Below are positions 22,771-33,790 of a DNA stretch of 64,000 bases, piece after piece (the stretch's first letter is position 1; the number at the start of each line of letters is the position of its first letter). The translations under genes were made by a program, and so were the position numbers. The stretch covers positions 62,001 through 126,000 of the forward strand of contig MCFE01000052.1 of the NCBI GenBank assembly GCA_002104905.1, written 5' to 3'. The notes below the pieces were generated by a model, which was not told the origin of the DNA, ran no database searches, and was given only the letters and a program-made list of their open reading frames with translations. This DNA is from Basidiobolus meristosporus CBS 931.73 (taxonomy: Eukaryota > Basidiobolomycota > Basidiobolomycetes > Basidiobolales > Basidiobolaceae).

Positions 22771-23745
22771 GGCAAGCTAGTATGTTCTTCAACAGGGTGA
22801 GCAAATGAGATATCTCGGTAAGCAAAACAGCCACTTGCTTTTAAATGGCTTGATGGGAATCATGTACTAAGCCAATGTAGCACAACACTGATGGCCACTG
22901 AATAATCTGGATAAGGAATGTATCCTTGGGCTTAATCAAACCAAGATCTTCATATTTTGCAATCAGTGGAGCTTTTCACATTGAACCTGCGCCACAGATA
23001 TCTCCACAGGGACCCAATGAAAACCCATTGATAGTTTGATTTCACGATATCAAGCCACCTCGATCATCCCGACTCCACACCATCTTTTCGGGACGCCTCA
23101 ATGAATCCAAAACATGTAGGATGATAAGCGGGTGGGTGGGGTGTGTATACGAGAGGTGGGAGTGACAGTGGAAGCGAAAGCGAAAGCAAAATGGTGCCTT
23201 TGAGCGTCTGATAGAGAATTGCTTCGCTGTTGATAGCGACTTGTGGCTTTTCACACTTGATGATACAATTAGTCACTGTGGTTAATATGAAACCAACTTG
23301 CCATTTGAGGAAGAGGATGATAAATCTTAAATCTATTTGGCGAGAAACCTGAATTTCCCATCAGTTGGTATTTTTATACAAAGCTACGTGGTGATTTTCC
23401 ACGTACACACAGGGGGCTATTGCTCCAATAATGCCTAGTGCACACCTTTCAGCGATGCCTCTTATCACCAATAGGCTATCAATTGCTGCTATATACGAAT
23501 GATATGAGCGAAGCTATCTGAGAACCAGCTGCCATTGGGCATGAGTAACCATGTGAGGTGGGTAGCCCTTCCATCATTGGCTGCCCGTTGTAAGCTCATG
23601 ATTCCACAGAATCAGCTGCATTGAATCATGCGAAGTAAACTCGCATCTAAGACATAAGCTATATCACAACACTAATGGCCAAGCCGTACACTTTTGTCGC
23701 CATTGAAGTTACTTTATCACTACTTTATTAGATAATTACCGGTGC
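22771..23745. other. Intergenic region upstream of YHM2
   Basis: Nearly 1 kb between the YHM2 start and the 3' end of the next minus-strand gene. Contains a G/A-rich strip (about 23120-23190). No coding signal or repeat recognised; the promoter of YHM2 must lie here. Confidence 0.4.
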
Positions 23746-25353
23746 TTAAGTGGGTGTTAGTGCCCATTCTGGCCATTCCGCTTCAAATTTCCAATCCAAG
23801 CCAGCATATCGCACCGCTTTCAGCCACAAAATCATTCGATCCGCATTTGGATCGGGTGGTGGATGAAGGCACATTTGACAGGGGTTTTCTGGGGACGGAA
23901 ATGCGTTGGTTGGCAATTTGGAGAGATCTGTAGGAGGATTGCCAGTGGCTTAGAGAGCGTGGTTGAACGAGAGTTAACAGAAGCGCCAACCTTTGTAAGG
24001 AGAATTGTTGTTCTCCCTCCGATACTCCAGATTATACAATGGGTCGTTGGCAATTGGATAGCCAAGGAATGCTAGATGAACTCTGATCTGGTGCATACGC
24101 CCGGTTTGTAGCTTGCCTATTAAACGCTGTTAGCCTGTTGGATCGATTGAGCTTTTTACATTCCGCGTACACGAAACAAGACTGGAATTTCCGTCAAAGC
24201 TGATTCTGTTGAATGTGGTGATACTCGGTTTCCCCGTCTCCGACACAACACTTCGGAAGGGGAATTTTTGAACCTCAATGGGGGCTTCGCACACCACCTC
24301 CTCACTAGGATACCATTAGTTACACAGACAGGCTTATTGTCTATAACAGAAAGCCTACTCTGGAAATCGGCCTTGAACCCTGCATATATACTCCTTTTCG
24401 GAGACGTTTTCGGTGAAGGTCTTCTGGAGGCTTTTATCTCCAGAGAGTTGACCCAAAATCAATACTCCCGCTGTAAGGCCATCAAGACGATGAATAGCTT
24501 GGAAATTGGTTACACTCGGTCACCGACAAGGATATCTATTGAGTACCACACATACGATTCATGGCATGACTAAGGCCATTTTCCTTTTGTAATATTCTGA
24601 GCAGAGTGTTGTAATTATACGTTCCGTTTGGATGGACCTTATGATCGGAGCAGTATTGTGTAAACTTGAGCTGCACTAGAAATATAAGCAAGAAACCTGC
24701 GTACCGGCATGCCATGGGGTTTGTCAACTACCACAAAGTTCGTTCCTTCGTGAATAAACTTAATCGCTCGGTTTGGAATGGCGGGTTCTGTGGACAGGCA
24801 GTTGAGAAAACACGTCGGACGTAGATTTTTGTTTGAACGTACCATGCCGGTGGATATCATGTGACGTGATATTGTCACCCAGCTTTAGCTTGTATTCTGG
24901 AGAGACCATCTCCTCATTCACAGTGATCCTTCCGACGTTCATGGCCCAAGACTTCAAAGCGATTAGGTGACGTGTTTAAAAGCCACGTTTTTTTAAGAAT
25001 ATCGGGAAGTTACCACAGTTTCTTTCGTGTATTTATTTGATAGTCCTGAACACATGACTTCAGGTAAGGTTTTTCCAAACCATTTAGCTTTTGTCCGAAC
25101 AAGGTAAGTAAAGCCGTACGGCTTTACCTTTCTGAAGCCTTGGATTACAGGTATATTAGAGAGGGTTGAAGATGGAAGTTTCGTGAAACAAACACACACC
25201 ATTTTCGAAATAATATTCCACGTTGTCGTAAGGTTCTGCTGGAAGATCAGTAATGGAGGTTGAGATACCAAACTTTCGGAGCTGTGCCAAGTGATTTCTA
25301 TCACCATGTAATAAACCTCTTGTGTTTAGCCTTTGGGAGACCTTCCTTAACAT
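23746..25353 (-). CDS. RluA-family RNA pseudouridine synthase (Pus9/Rib2-type)
   Basis: Minus strand, nine exons: 25200-25353, 25014-25138, 24843-24951, 24705-24787, 24556-24637, 24359-24497, 24171-24304, 23991-24116, 23746-23927; 377 residues with frame preserved. It isomerises uridine in RNA, in this branch usually tRNA position 32. N-terminal [17 protein letters not shown] is typical of Pus8/Pus9/Rib2. An S4-like part has [20 protein letters not shown] and HDIHRHEP. The catalytic motif HRLDGLTAG, with Asp as nucleophile, spans exon 6, and [20 protein letters not shown] closes the active site. The C-terminus has CxxC and WLKAVRYAG. Position 4 of HRLDR is Gly, a small deviation. The deaminase half found in Rib2 is absent. 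Confidence 0.88.
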
Positions 25354-27326
25354 AAATGTTGCTTAGAAAAGGAATAAACTGGTAGTATCCGGGCTGGAGG
25401 AATATTACTTGGAATATGGAGTGCCAGAAACGAAATTGGATTTTGCTAAATTTTGCTTGGCGGACTCATTCTAGAATATAAGGATCCTGTTTACTAACTT
25501 ATCATTGGAACAACCAATGGTGAGCATTTCCCGAACTAATGGTTCAAGCAAAATTAATTTGTTGTGCATAAAATCAGTTACCTCCAATATAACATACTCT
25601 ATTATTACTTCTGTGGCCCAGCAAATTAATCTTCTAGGCAAGATCAGGCTGGTATTAAACCACCAATAAGCCTCCAACAAACCGCCTCCTACCAACAAGA
25701 GGCTTCGCCCCTAGCATTCATATGATGGCACGTTTCAGAATGACACAGAAATTAAGTACTGCCATAATTCGATCGTATACTCATGCTCATAAGGAACGCC
25801 AAAGTAGGGTTTGTTGTTGGACTTGTGCTTTGTTATACCCACACATGCATTCTCTCATGCAGATCTGCAGCTATACTCCAAAATCAGTCGATTCCTTGAT
25901 CTATGTTAGTGCATTCAGCAGCCCAAGGCCATGCTTCTCCCTTACCTGTGCAAAGCGCAAATTACAAGGCGCGATTCGAACTGGTTGGGAAGAGCATTTC
26001 TCTTGGCTGGTAAAGTGACAGTGTACACACCAAAAAAAGCAATAGTAATAAGCACACAGATTATTCTGAAACCGTAGATACAGCCTCGTCACCAGCGTTC
26101 TGATTGTCAAGTTCAAATATCTCTGTCGGAGACTTTTGGTAAATGAATAACAGGGTTGAGAGCGGTTCCAGGTGGAAAATTACAGCGTACAGCGTGAGAA
26201 AGCCAGTATGTAAGGGTTTTGATTTCATTGTTCCTTTTACTGAGCTGCGTTCCAGGCTATTGAGTTCATAATCGACATGATCAATTAGTTACGTCGATAA
26301 CAATGCACAGATATCGGAACAATGCGAGCGGCGGTCAGGCTAGACATGAAATGATAGTTACTTTTGGAAGTGCGTCCAAACAACTATTTCCAAGCTACCA
26401 GCGATTTTCAACGTTCCTTGATGCACATCGATTTACAAACGCCACCGTTAGGCAGAGAAGCAAACCGACATAGCCTCTCTACTGACATTTTAACAGACTA
26501 GCTGAGATAACCCCGCAAGACAAAACGTCAGCGTACCTATGATTCTTGTGATTCCTATTTCGTCATCTCCCACCGAGTTTCATTTGCAACAAAGCGTAGG
26601 GATTCGTTTAGATCACTGGGATGCAAGGGACTGGAAAGGTCAAGGGAAATTATGCCTAATATAACTAGATGCTGTACCATATTCCTAAAATAACTAGATT
26701 CCCTTGAGATGCAGGATTCAAAAAATCAGGATTGAGCCATTGTTATTAGGAGCTAGGTGAAATACTCGCTTCCTGGGGTTCTTTGATGCACCTGTAGTGA
26801 ACGCGCAGAATATGACACTATGTGTTCATTTGAAAACGCTCATTGTAACGCCAATTGGGAAGCGGTAAGGAGGTTGTCTCCTAAAGATGCGCGGAGACCT
26901 CCAACCAGTATAAATCTGATGTGGTCATTGACCATGCCCTTAAATTTAAATCAACGCTGAGACTGTCTCCTCCAAGGAGAAGCACCATCGCTTTGATTTT
27001 ATCCCCAGTATCCTTCCTGCCCGAAGCTCGCTCACTTATATGATAACCGACATGTCTTTTCCAGAGCTGGACGAGAAAAGGTACGGGCATCCTGCCGGTC
27101 TGGCTGTTTGCTGATTCACGGCTAATCACCGCGAAAAGTCTTCCAAATGTAGCACTCGTGGTTCGAGATATCACTCGTGCCAAGTCTATATCGCTAAGGC
27201 TGTATCCCGGCACGACGGTCAGGAAAGCCATAGAATTGGTGTGTAGCCTCTGAAATGCCCACCCCGCTTGCTAGCCTTCACTGACAGATTTTCTTAGTGT
27301 TGTGATAAATTTGAGTATTGGGAAGA
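25354..27326. other. Intergenic region with no recognised gene
   Basis: About 2 kb. A few ORFs of 70-116 codons exist, the longest 26881-27231 on the minus strand, none with recognisable domains. A tRNA B-box-like string near 25973-25985 lacks a foldable tRNA around it. Confidence 0.4.
26881..27231 (-). CDS. Hypothetical ORF, 116 codons (doubtful)
   Basis: Minus strand, opens MAFLTVVPGYSLSDIDLARV and closes without intron. Its composition is richer in GC than the flanks, which is why it is listed. No domain, signal peptide or membrane segment is evident. It lies just upstream of, and divergent from, the gene starting at about 27327. It may be chance. Confidence 0.2.
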   Translation of the reverse strand: MAFLTVVPGYSLSDIDLARVISRTTSATFGRLFAVISRESANSQTGRMPVPFLVQLWKRHVGYHISERASGRKDTGDKIKAMVLLLGGDSLSVDLNLRAWSMTTSDLYWLEVSAHL

Positions 27327-29254
27327 ATGGAACTACGGAATGTAATGGTTTGTTTACTACGCGCGTTTTCAGTTGACAGTGGAGTTAACTGATCTCCCAT
27401 TTAGCTATTCCCAGACGTTGAATAGCTGGCTCAATGATTGGTTTTCTGTCGAATCCTACCCGCCAGAGACAAGGGTGAGCTTTGTTATACATTTGTATCT
27501 ACGTTACAGTGTCTGATCTCCATCGAGTAGAAATCTTTGCTGCTGCTCACTAAGAAGCCAGATTACTTCGAGCTAATGGCCTCACGACTAGTAAGTTCGT
27601 TCCTAATTTACTTCAACAACAACGAACTTACATATCTATTCAGCCGGTGCTATCCAAGACGCCAGAGGACATCACCAAATTCGTTGCTTTCCGTCAGAGC
27701 TCATTCGCAAATCTATTCAACAAGACCTTCTCTGCTCTCAAAACTAAGATGCGCCCTGACTCTTTGTACCTAAGTATTTTGCTTTTTCGTCGAGACCACA
27801 CCGTTCTGCAAACAAGTAGCGGGGTTCTGCCCACAGTGGTCATTGCAGAAGACCTGAGCAAGACCTATACCGATCAAGAGTTCGATGAAAATAACGAAGG
27901 CTTTGCTTGGATTTTAAAATCGTCTATGGATTGGGAAGACGACACTGAGCAATTCACCTCCTTCTCGAACTCTCACCGCCAAGGAGGGAAGCTGGATCTA
28001 CGGGTGGCATTTTGTGAGGCGGTCACTACATTGACCAAACTCTTGAACCTGAAGAAGCTAGGATTTATCTATGACTATCCGGTCGAAATGGGTGTCACCA
28101 ACTCGAAATTTATCTTGGCATTTCAGTATGTTCCTGACAAGGAGCTCACCAACGTCGCCTCTGAGGCGTTAAAGAATGGAATACTTCGATGGAAATCCAT
28201 AGAGAGCTTGGAGCCTTCGGTCTATTCCCCTAGTTTTTCCATCCTCTCACAATGCTGGTCCATCTATAGCGCACGTAAAACCCAGTTGACGCCGGGGCTT
28301 TACGTAGGGCTCTATCATTTGCAATCAACACCCACTGGTCTTAATATTCTACTTTCCTCCGAGAGAAAACATCTCCTACCTATGGTTAAGATCCGAGATG
28401 ATTCCGAACTATCCGAGGAAGAGTGGGAATGGCTGAAATCCGGAAAGCAAAGGCCAGTTCAGGGGGAGGATATCCTCGAAGAGATCTGTTTGAACCTCCA
28501 GAGCTCTAAGGAATTTACCCACATGGACCACTTTAAATGGCTGTTCACCAGGAGCTTTCTAAGGCTACAGCAAATGACGCGTCTGTCACTATGTTCACAA
28601 GACATCTACGATGTCGAAACTATAGAAATTACCCTTCCCTCAACGAAGATGAATAACCGAGCTGCTTTTGTGCGAGCGAAAGATACATCCACAACTAGCG
28701 ATAAAGTACGCATGATACTCATAGTTAAACCTATGCAAATGCTTGATGAGAGCCTGATGTTTCGCGGGTTTGCATATCATCCCCGTCTAATCATGTACCC
28801 TTTCCGACTATTCGGTGCGCTTCATCACCACGTTCACGACCCTACTGTTTACGACCCGCTACGAAGGAACATACTACTACTACAGAGCACGATTCATAAA
28901 GCACAGAACGACCTCACCGCCTCGACAAAATCCATAAGCTTCAGTAACCAACAAGATACAACGAACACCCGTGACGTGATTAAGGTCCTGAAAGAGAAGA
29001 TCGAGGAGCTGAACGAGAAATGGAGCAGTACCTCCTGGGGGGTAAGAGTCCTAGATTGGGATAGAAACCGATCTTGGGAGAGTAAAATGGGGCATCAGAA
29101 TGGAACCCTTAACTTAATGCGCCGATCTAACTCTAATCCGCAACACTCCAAAGAAATGAAGATGCCTCGCGGCGCACATCTATCCAAGCCCAAAAGACCA
29201 ATGAGTCTTTGTCAGGCATCAGAGTACCCAATACCTAAACCGAACCTGGTATAA
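27327..29254 (+). CDS. Unrecognised conserved-looking protein, about 595 residues
   Basis: I do not recognise this protein. The best model is four exons: 27327-27341, 27373-27474, 27531-27590, 27644-29254. The last three are well supported: the frame runs on through SLLLLTKKPDYFELMASRL into PVLSKTPEDITKFVAFRQSS. The first exon (MELRN) needs a 31-nt intron and is uncertain. The protein is soluble, mixed alpha/beta by composition, with a Trp-rich segment (FAWILKSSMDWEDDTEQ), GKLDLRVAFCEAV near residue 170, a helical region MDHFKWLFTRSFLRLQQM and a basic Ser/Asn/Pro-rich tail. A coiled coil (VIKVLKEKIEELNEKW) precedes the tail. No signal peptide or membrane segment is visible. Confidence 0.7.
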
Positions 29255-29479
29255 GCTTTTCACCATCCGAACCCTCATAATACCTAGATACAAGCTCTTA
29301 GAACTCTTTATTTATATAACTGTACTTTTAAGTTGAAACTTCATGTTACTTTTTTGTGTTCTTCTCTCTAGATCCCTGTACTTTAGTTACCAGTGAACAG
29401 AAACCGAGAACAATTACGGGACTGACGAAGTTAGAGACTTTCGTTTTTGCCAAATAAAGCTCGGCTGTTCAGAACTCGC

Positions 29480-29896
29480 TTAAAACAGCAAAGCAACCCA
29501 ACCGCCAATCAAGCATAAACCACCCAAAGGAGTTACAGGGCCCAATGGACGGAATCTTTCTTTGTCGAGAACCAAGAGGTAGATACTACCAGAAAAGAAC
29601 GCGGTGCCCGCAATGAGCAAGGGGCCAGCAGCATTGGTCTTACGCCCGAGAGAGGCGGCTAACAAGACCGCTGAGTGGAAAAGCTGATAATGAGCAGCAG
29701 TTTCCCACATCTTCAATTTTTTGGGATCGTTGTCTACATGCTTGGCTAAACCATGAGCACCGAAAGCTCCCAAGGCTACTCCGGTGGCACCTAGTACAAA
29801 TCATGTCAAAACCAAGAAAGAAGCTACACGTGCGTGTGTGCGCGTAATACCTAGGAAACAGCCAGCCCGCCAAAGAAACTGCGAAGTAACTACCAT
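29480..29896 (-). CDS. TMEM256/DUF423-family small membrane protein
   Basis: Minus strand, exons 29851-29896 and 29480-29790 with a 60-nt intron, 118 residues. The family signature GVALGAFGAHGL is formed across the splice junction (FLG|ATGVALGAFGAHGL), which confirms it. KMWETAAHYQLFHSAVLLAASL and the C-terminal GPVTPLGGLCLIGGWVALL are also diagnostic. Four hydrophobic segments. Function unknown in the family; human TMEM256 is found in mitochondria. The 3' end is convergent with the unrecognised gene at 27.3-29.3 kb. Confidence 0.9.
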
Positions 29897-32161
29897 TGTT
29901 TGGTTAAGATGAATTGTTAGAATTTCTCCTTGAGAATATAAATGCACCATACATGGTGGCGGCTTATGTTGCTTAATAATCAACCGCACTCCAATTAGAT
30001 ATGGCATGTGTATAGATCCGTAGATGGAAACAATGCTAATCAGAATATTTTTGTGTAAAGTATTGGATAGTTTAGTTACTTTTTGACCTTTAGTGTAGCA
30101 TCAAGGGTTAAATAGGCTAATCATACCTCTTGGGACTTGCATCAAAATAATCATGAACCTCCTTCCTTTTCGATGAGATAGTGCACACTTTCTGGCTATC
30201 ACCAATGCATATTTTACCTTGGTGCTGAAAATCAAATATTCACAAAGACAAAACCATGACTGGAGCATATATCTTGATTAGTAAACGAATATAGCGAATC
30301 TACAATTCTGTGTGAAACATTAACGAGAATATTAAGCTAGCCATTGTAACCAAGTCAACCAAAATGATACGCATACCAGCCACTAAGCAATGCAATGTTT
30401 TCCCCATGATAGCCTCAACTTCAGATCAGGTATTCGTCTACTGATATATCCTCGCTCTGGTTTTAGGGATGGCTCCAAAGGGTGATTTGAAGGTCATCAG
30501 TACTAATGTCTCTGGATATGCAATTGAAGGTATTAGTGGTATCTATAGTTGCTGGTTCTGATTCCTTGATCATATTGCAAATAATCAATTAAGCACCAGA
30601 TTACTCATACACCATAATTATCTTCGGCAGATATCTTTGAATATGGCTGAGGAAGATGTTTTTACCAAGAACAAATATTGAAAAGATTGGCAAAGGAATC
30701 TAAAAGCCCTGCAAAATAATACCACACATACTTATATACCTTTCACAACACATTACAACACGTTCGTTTATTTTTACAAGATTGACAGATGTTTAAACAT
30801 ATATCTTTTCTCAATAAAGCAGTGAGCAAAACATTCTCACTTTTAGTTGTCACCAAGTCATTCTCAAGCCCCTCTTTAACATCAAACATACTGAAGTACA
30901 ATGAAGTACACCCACCTTTACTATTGCGAATTCTTGGGCAACTGAAGTACTATTCAACAGCCATACACCTGCCTTGGTGGTGATATGTTACAGTGGTAGG
31001 TACTTATCGCTTCTTCATTCATAAAATTGAAGCAAAGATCCATTACTCAAAAGTACATCACGATAATAATGATGAGACTTCACATAAAACATAGGGTCTT
31101 TTAGACACCAAAGTATACATTTGTCCTCATTTTCCGGATTTGAGGATCCAAATACTCTTAACCATAGATTCATGGTATAGCTGATTGCCAAATGAACATA
31201 TTGATATAAAGCCTTTGATCATCCATATCTAGGACCTTTCCACCATGATGCATTGTGCTAGAAAAACAATCATTCCACAACTCCTACGCACACCAGGAGT
31301 TACGCCCTTTGAATGGAGGATATGAATTTGCTATAGTTCCATTGCACTGTAGTATCCTCAAATAAAGAATTCCAATCTTCGCAAAAGAGTAGAATTTCGA
31401 GGCTATTTCTCATTTTCAGAGTCCAACAGAAATGAATATATATGAGGTTATATTCTTATGAACGTTTATCTCGAGCTGATGTACAGATATAGAGATGCAA
31501 ATTGACTTTTAGCATCGCAAATTTTATGCTGACTTGTTGACACCCGTATTAACTTGGACCCTAGATCTATTTTTCCAAGCCGGAGCAATTGAATTTCTCC
31601 AGAACACTGATAGTGTCAAAATTGAGCCCAGCCCAACTACCCTGGACCGTTCACTACACCTGGATAGTACTAGGTAACCCGCATGTGCACCAATTTGGGA
31701 ATTATAGATGATCGTGGAAAGTAGATGATAATCAGTTTACTGACTTGTGCTACTCACACATTGAGACAATGCCTGAATGTCAAACCCATCGTAGGAATCC
31801 TTGACTAAATTTTCTGGAATCGGAGAATAGGTTCAAGTGTAACGAGAAAATGCATCCGAATTGAAACAGGATGTCAGCTTTTTCAATACAACCAAATTCA
31901 GCATTGTGAACTATTTATTGTGGGTTGAAAGGGTGACCCAAATATTGTAGCCTGTGAATGATTTGCTAGTGAGAAACCTCAGTCATGATGATGGAGTTGC
32001 TGGATAAATGAAATAGGAAATGCTAAGATAGTGTGAATGGTTAGGGATCCGGGGATAAACAATATTGAATGTGATTAGCATCATATGTACAATTCAAGTG
32101 AATGGACGTCAAGGTATCCTTTTGACATGCAAGAGTGGTCATGTTACGCACTCTCAGGAAA
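29897..32161. other. AT-rich intergenic region
   Basis: About 2.3 kb with no ORF above 65 codons that looks coding and no repeat shared with other parts of the window that I could see. Confidence 0.45.
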
Positions 32162-33790
32162 TTACAGCTTCTTCTCCTCGGCGGGGGATTCAACATCGTA
32201 TCTGGGAGCTGATACAATTTCTTCACGGCTCTTGGTGTGGTACTTGCAAATAACCACATACACGAATCCTCCCAACAGGAGACCAATGAACCACGAGAAG
32301 TTGAACACCTTCTTGAAGAAGTCGGGGATACCCGCGACTCCGATCTTGTCCAAGAATCCTGGGAAGTTGGGGATGATGCCAATAATCAAGGCGACAATGG
32401 CTGGCATGTGGAATCCGTTACCATACCAGTAGATGCCTCCTGGCTTGTAGAGCTCGGGGACCTCGACATATCTCTTACGGACGATCCAGTAGTCGGCAAG
32501 GACGATTCCGCCAATGGGTCCGAGGAAGGTGGTGTAGGATGAGAGGAAGTTGAGGAAACCGTTGGCTCCTGAGAGCAACTTCCAGGGGCAGATGCAGATG
32601 CCAACCACCGAGCAGAGGATACTGCCACGTCTGATGGTCATATAGCGAGGAGCCAAGGAGGAGATGTCGTTGCCCGCGAACAAAGCGTTACCGGCGCAGT
32701 TGACTACCAATAAAGCCAGGGCGAAGCCAAGACCGAGGACGAATTGGAGCACACGGTTGAGTGCGTTTCCAGGGTCCATCTTGCTGATGAACACAATGGG
32801 ATCCCAGATGGCCTCACCATACAAGGCAATCGAGGCTGAGGAGATGAACACAGCCAAGAACCCGGTGAAGAACATGCCAAGGGGGATGGTCAATGCTTGG
32901 CCGATGGTCTGGGCACGAACGGTCTTGGAGTATCTGGTGTAATCGGGACAGTTGATGGCGAAGGTGGCCATATTTCCCATGACAGAGGTGACGCCGGAGA
33001 AGAAGGCCCAGAAGAAGGACTGCTTGGCCTTGACGTTTGTTCCGGCCATGGCCAGGACGGAGCTGAACCCACCGGCATTCACCACCGACCAGACAAACAA
33101 CACAATACCGGCCACGGGGAGGAAGAAGGCCTTGACCATGAACAGAGGTCTGATCTTCTCAGCGCCGAGGGCAATCACCGGGATACTGGCCAACCAGAAC
33201 ACCATGCATGGGATGAATTGGCGCATGTGGATGTCGGGGTCGGAGAAGCCCTTGGGGATGTCGTTGTATCCCGGCCAGCAAGCCAAGATCACCACATACA
33301 AACACTCGCCACCGAGCCAGAGGTTGACTCCGTACCAGATCCAGGCGAGAACGAAGCGCATGCACACCGGGATGTAGGCTCCCTTCATACCGAAACTGAG
33401 ACGACCGACCACCGGGAATGAGACATGGTACCTCGCTCCAGTCACTCCGCCGAGTGTGATGGCCACCGTGATCACAATCATACCGGTCATGAAGGTGAGC
33501 ATTGCTTGCCACCAGTTCATTCCGAGCGATACCAATGAACCAGCCATCAAGAACTTGGGAATGTTGAAGGCATCACTGATCCAGAATGAGACAAAGTTGA
33601 GAAGATCCCAGGTCTGTCTTTCTTCGGGAAGTGGGGCCATATCCTCACTCCAGTAGCGGTTGTTTTCATGCTCAACATCGCCACCCTTGGGCTTGATTTC
33701 CAACCAACTGTAAATAAAAGGGTACGCGTTAATTTCCAATATAAGACAATGCTTTGGCTAGATGATGTCTCACTTTCTGAATTTATCCAT
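32162..33790 (-). CDS. NCS1 Fur-type nucleobase/allantoin/thiamine permease, copy A
   Basis: Minus strand, exons 33774-33790 (17 nt, MDKFR) and 32162-33707, 520 residues, about 12 membrane segments. NCS1 symporters import purines, pyrimidines, hydantoins or thiamine with H+ or Na+. The Fur-branch signature is NNRYWSEDMAPLPEERQTW, then FWISDAFNIPKF in TM1, with FAINCPDYTRYSKT in TM6 and CICPWKLLSGANGFLNFLSSY before TM10. Substrate cannot be told. From residue 7 to the KYH near the end it is, by eye, the same protein as copies B and C, with only scattered silent differences at the DNA level. Its tail (KYHTKSREEIVSAPRYDVESPAEEKKL) and intron differ. Confidence 0.93.

Noticed and set aside
25965-25990. 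tRNA B-box-like GTTCGAATC string on the minus strand
   Set aside because: No stem of five pairs around the loop and no acceptor or anticodon arm upstream.
25722-26018. 98-codon ORF between genes
   Set aside because: Cys/His-rich by chance composition but with no spaced metal-binding pattern or neighbour support.
32114-32124. GTATCCTTTT string that matches a U12 GT-AG donor
   Set aside because: Lies in non-coding DNA downstream of NCS1 copy A, with no TCCTTAAC branch string within intron range and no exon to join.
32897-33421. 174-, 141- and 117-codon ORFs repeated at three places inside the NCS1 genes
   Set aside because: Their repetition comes only from the repeated permease exon; they are antisense or shifted frames without domains.
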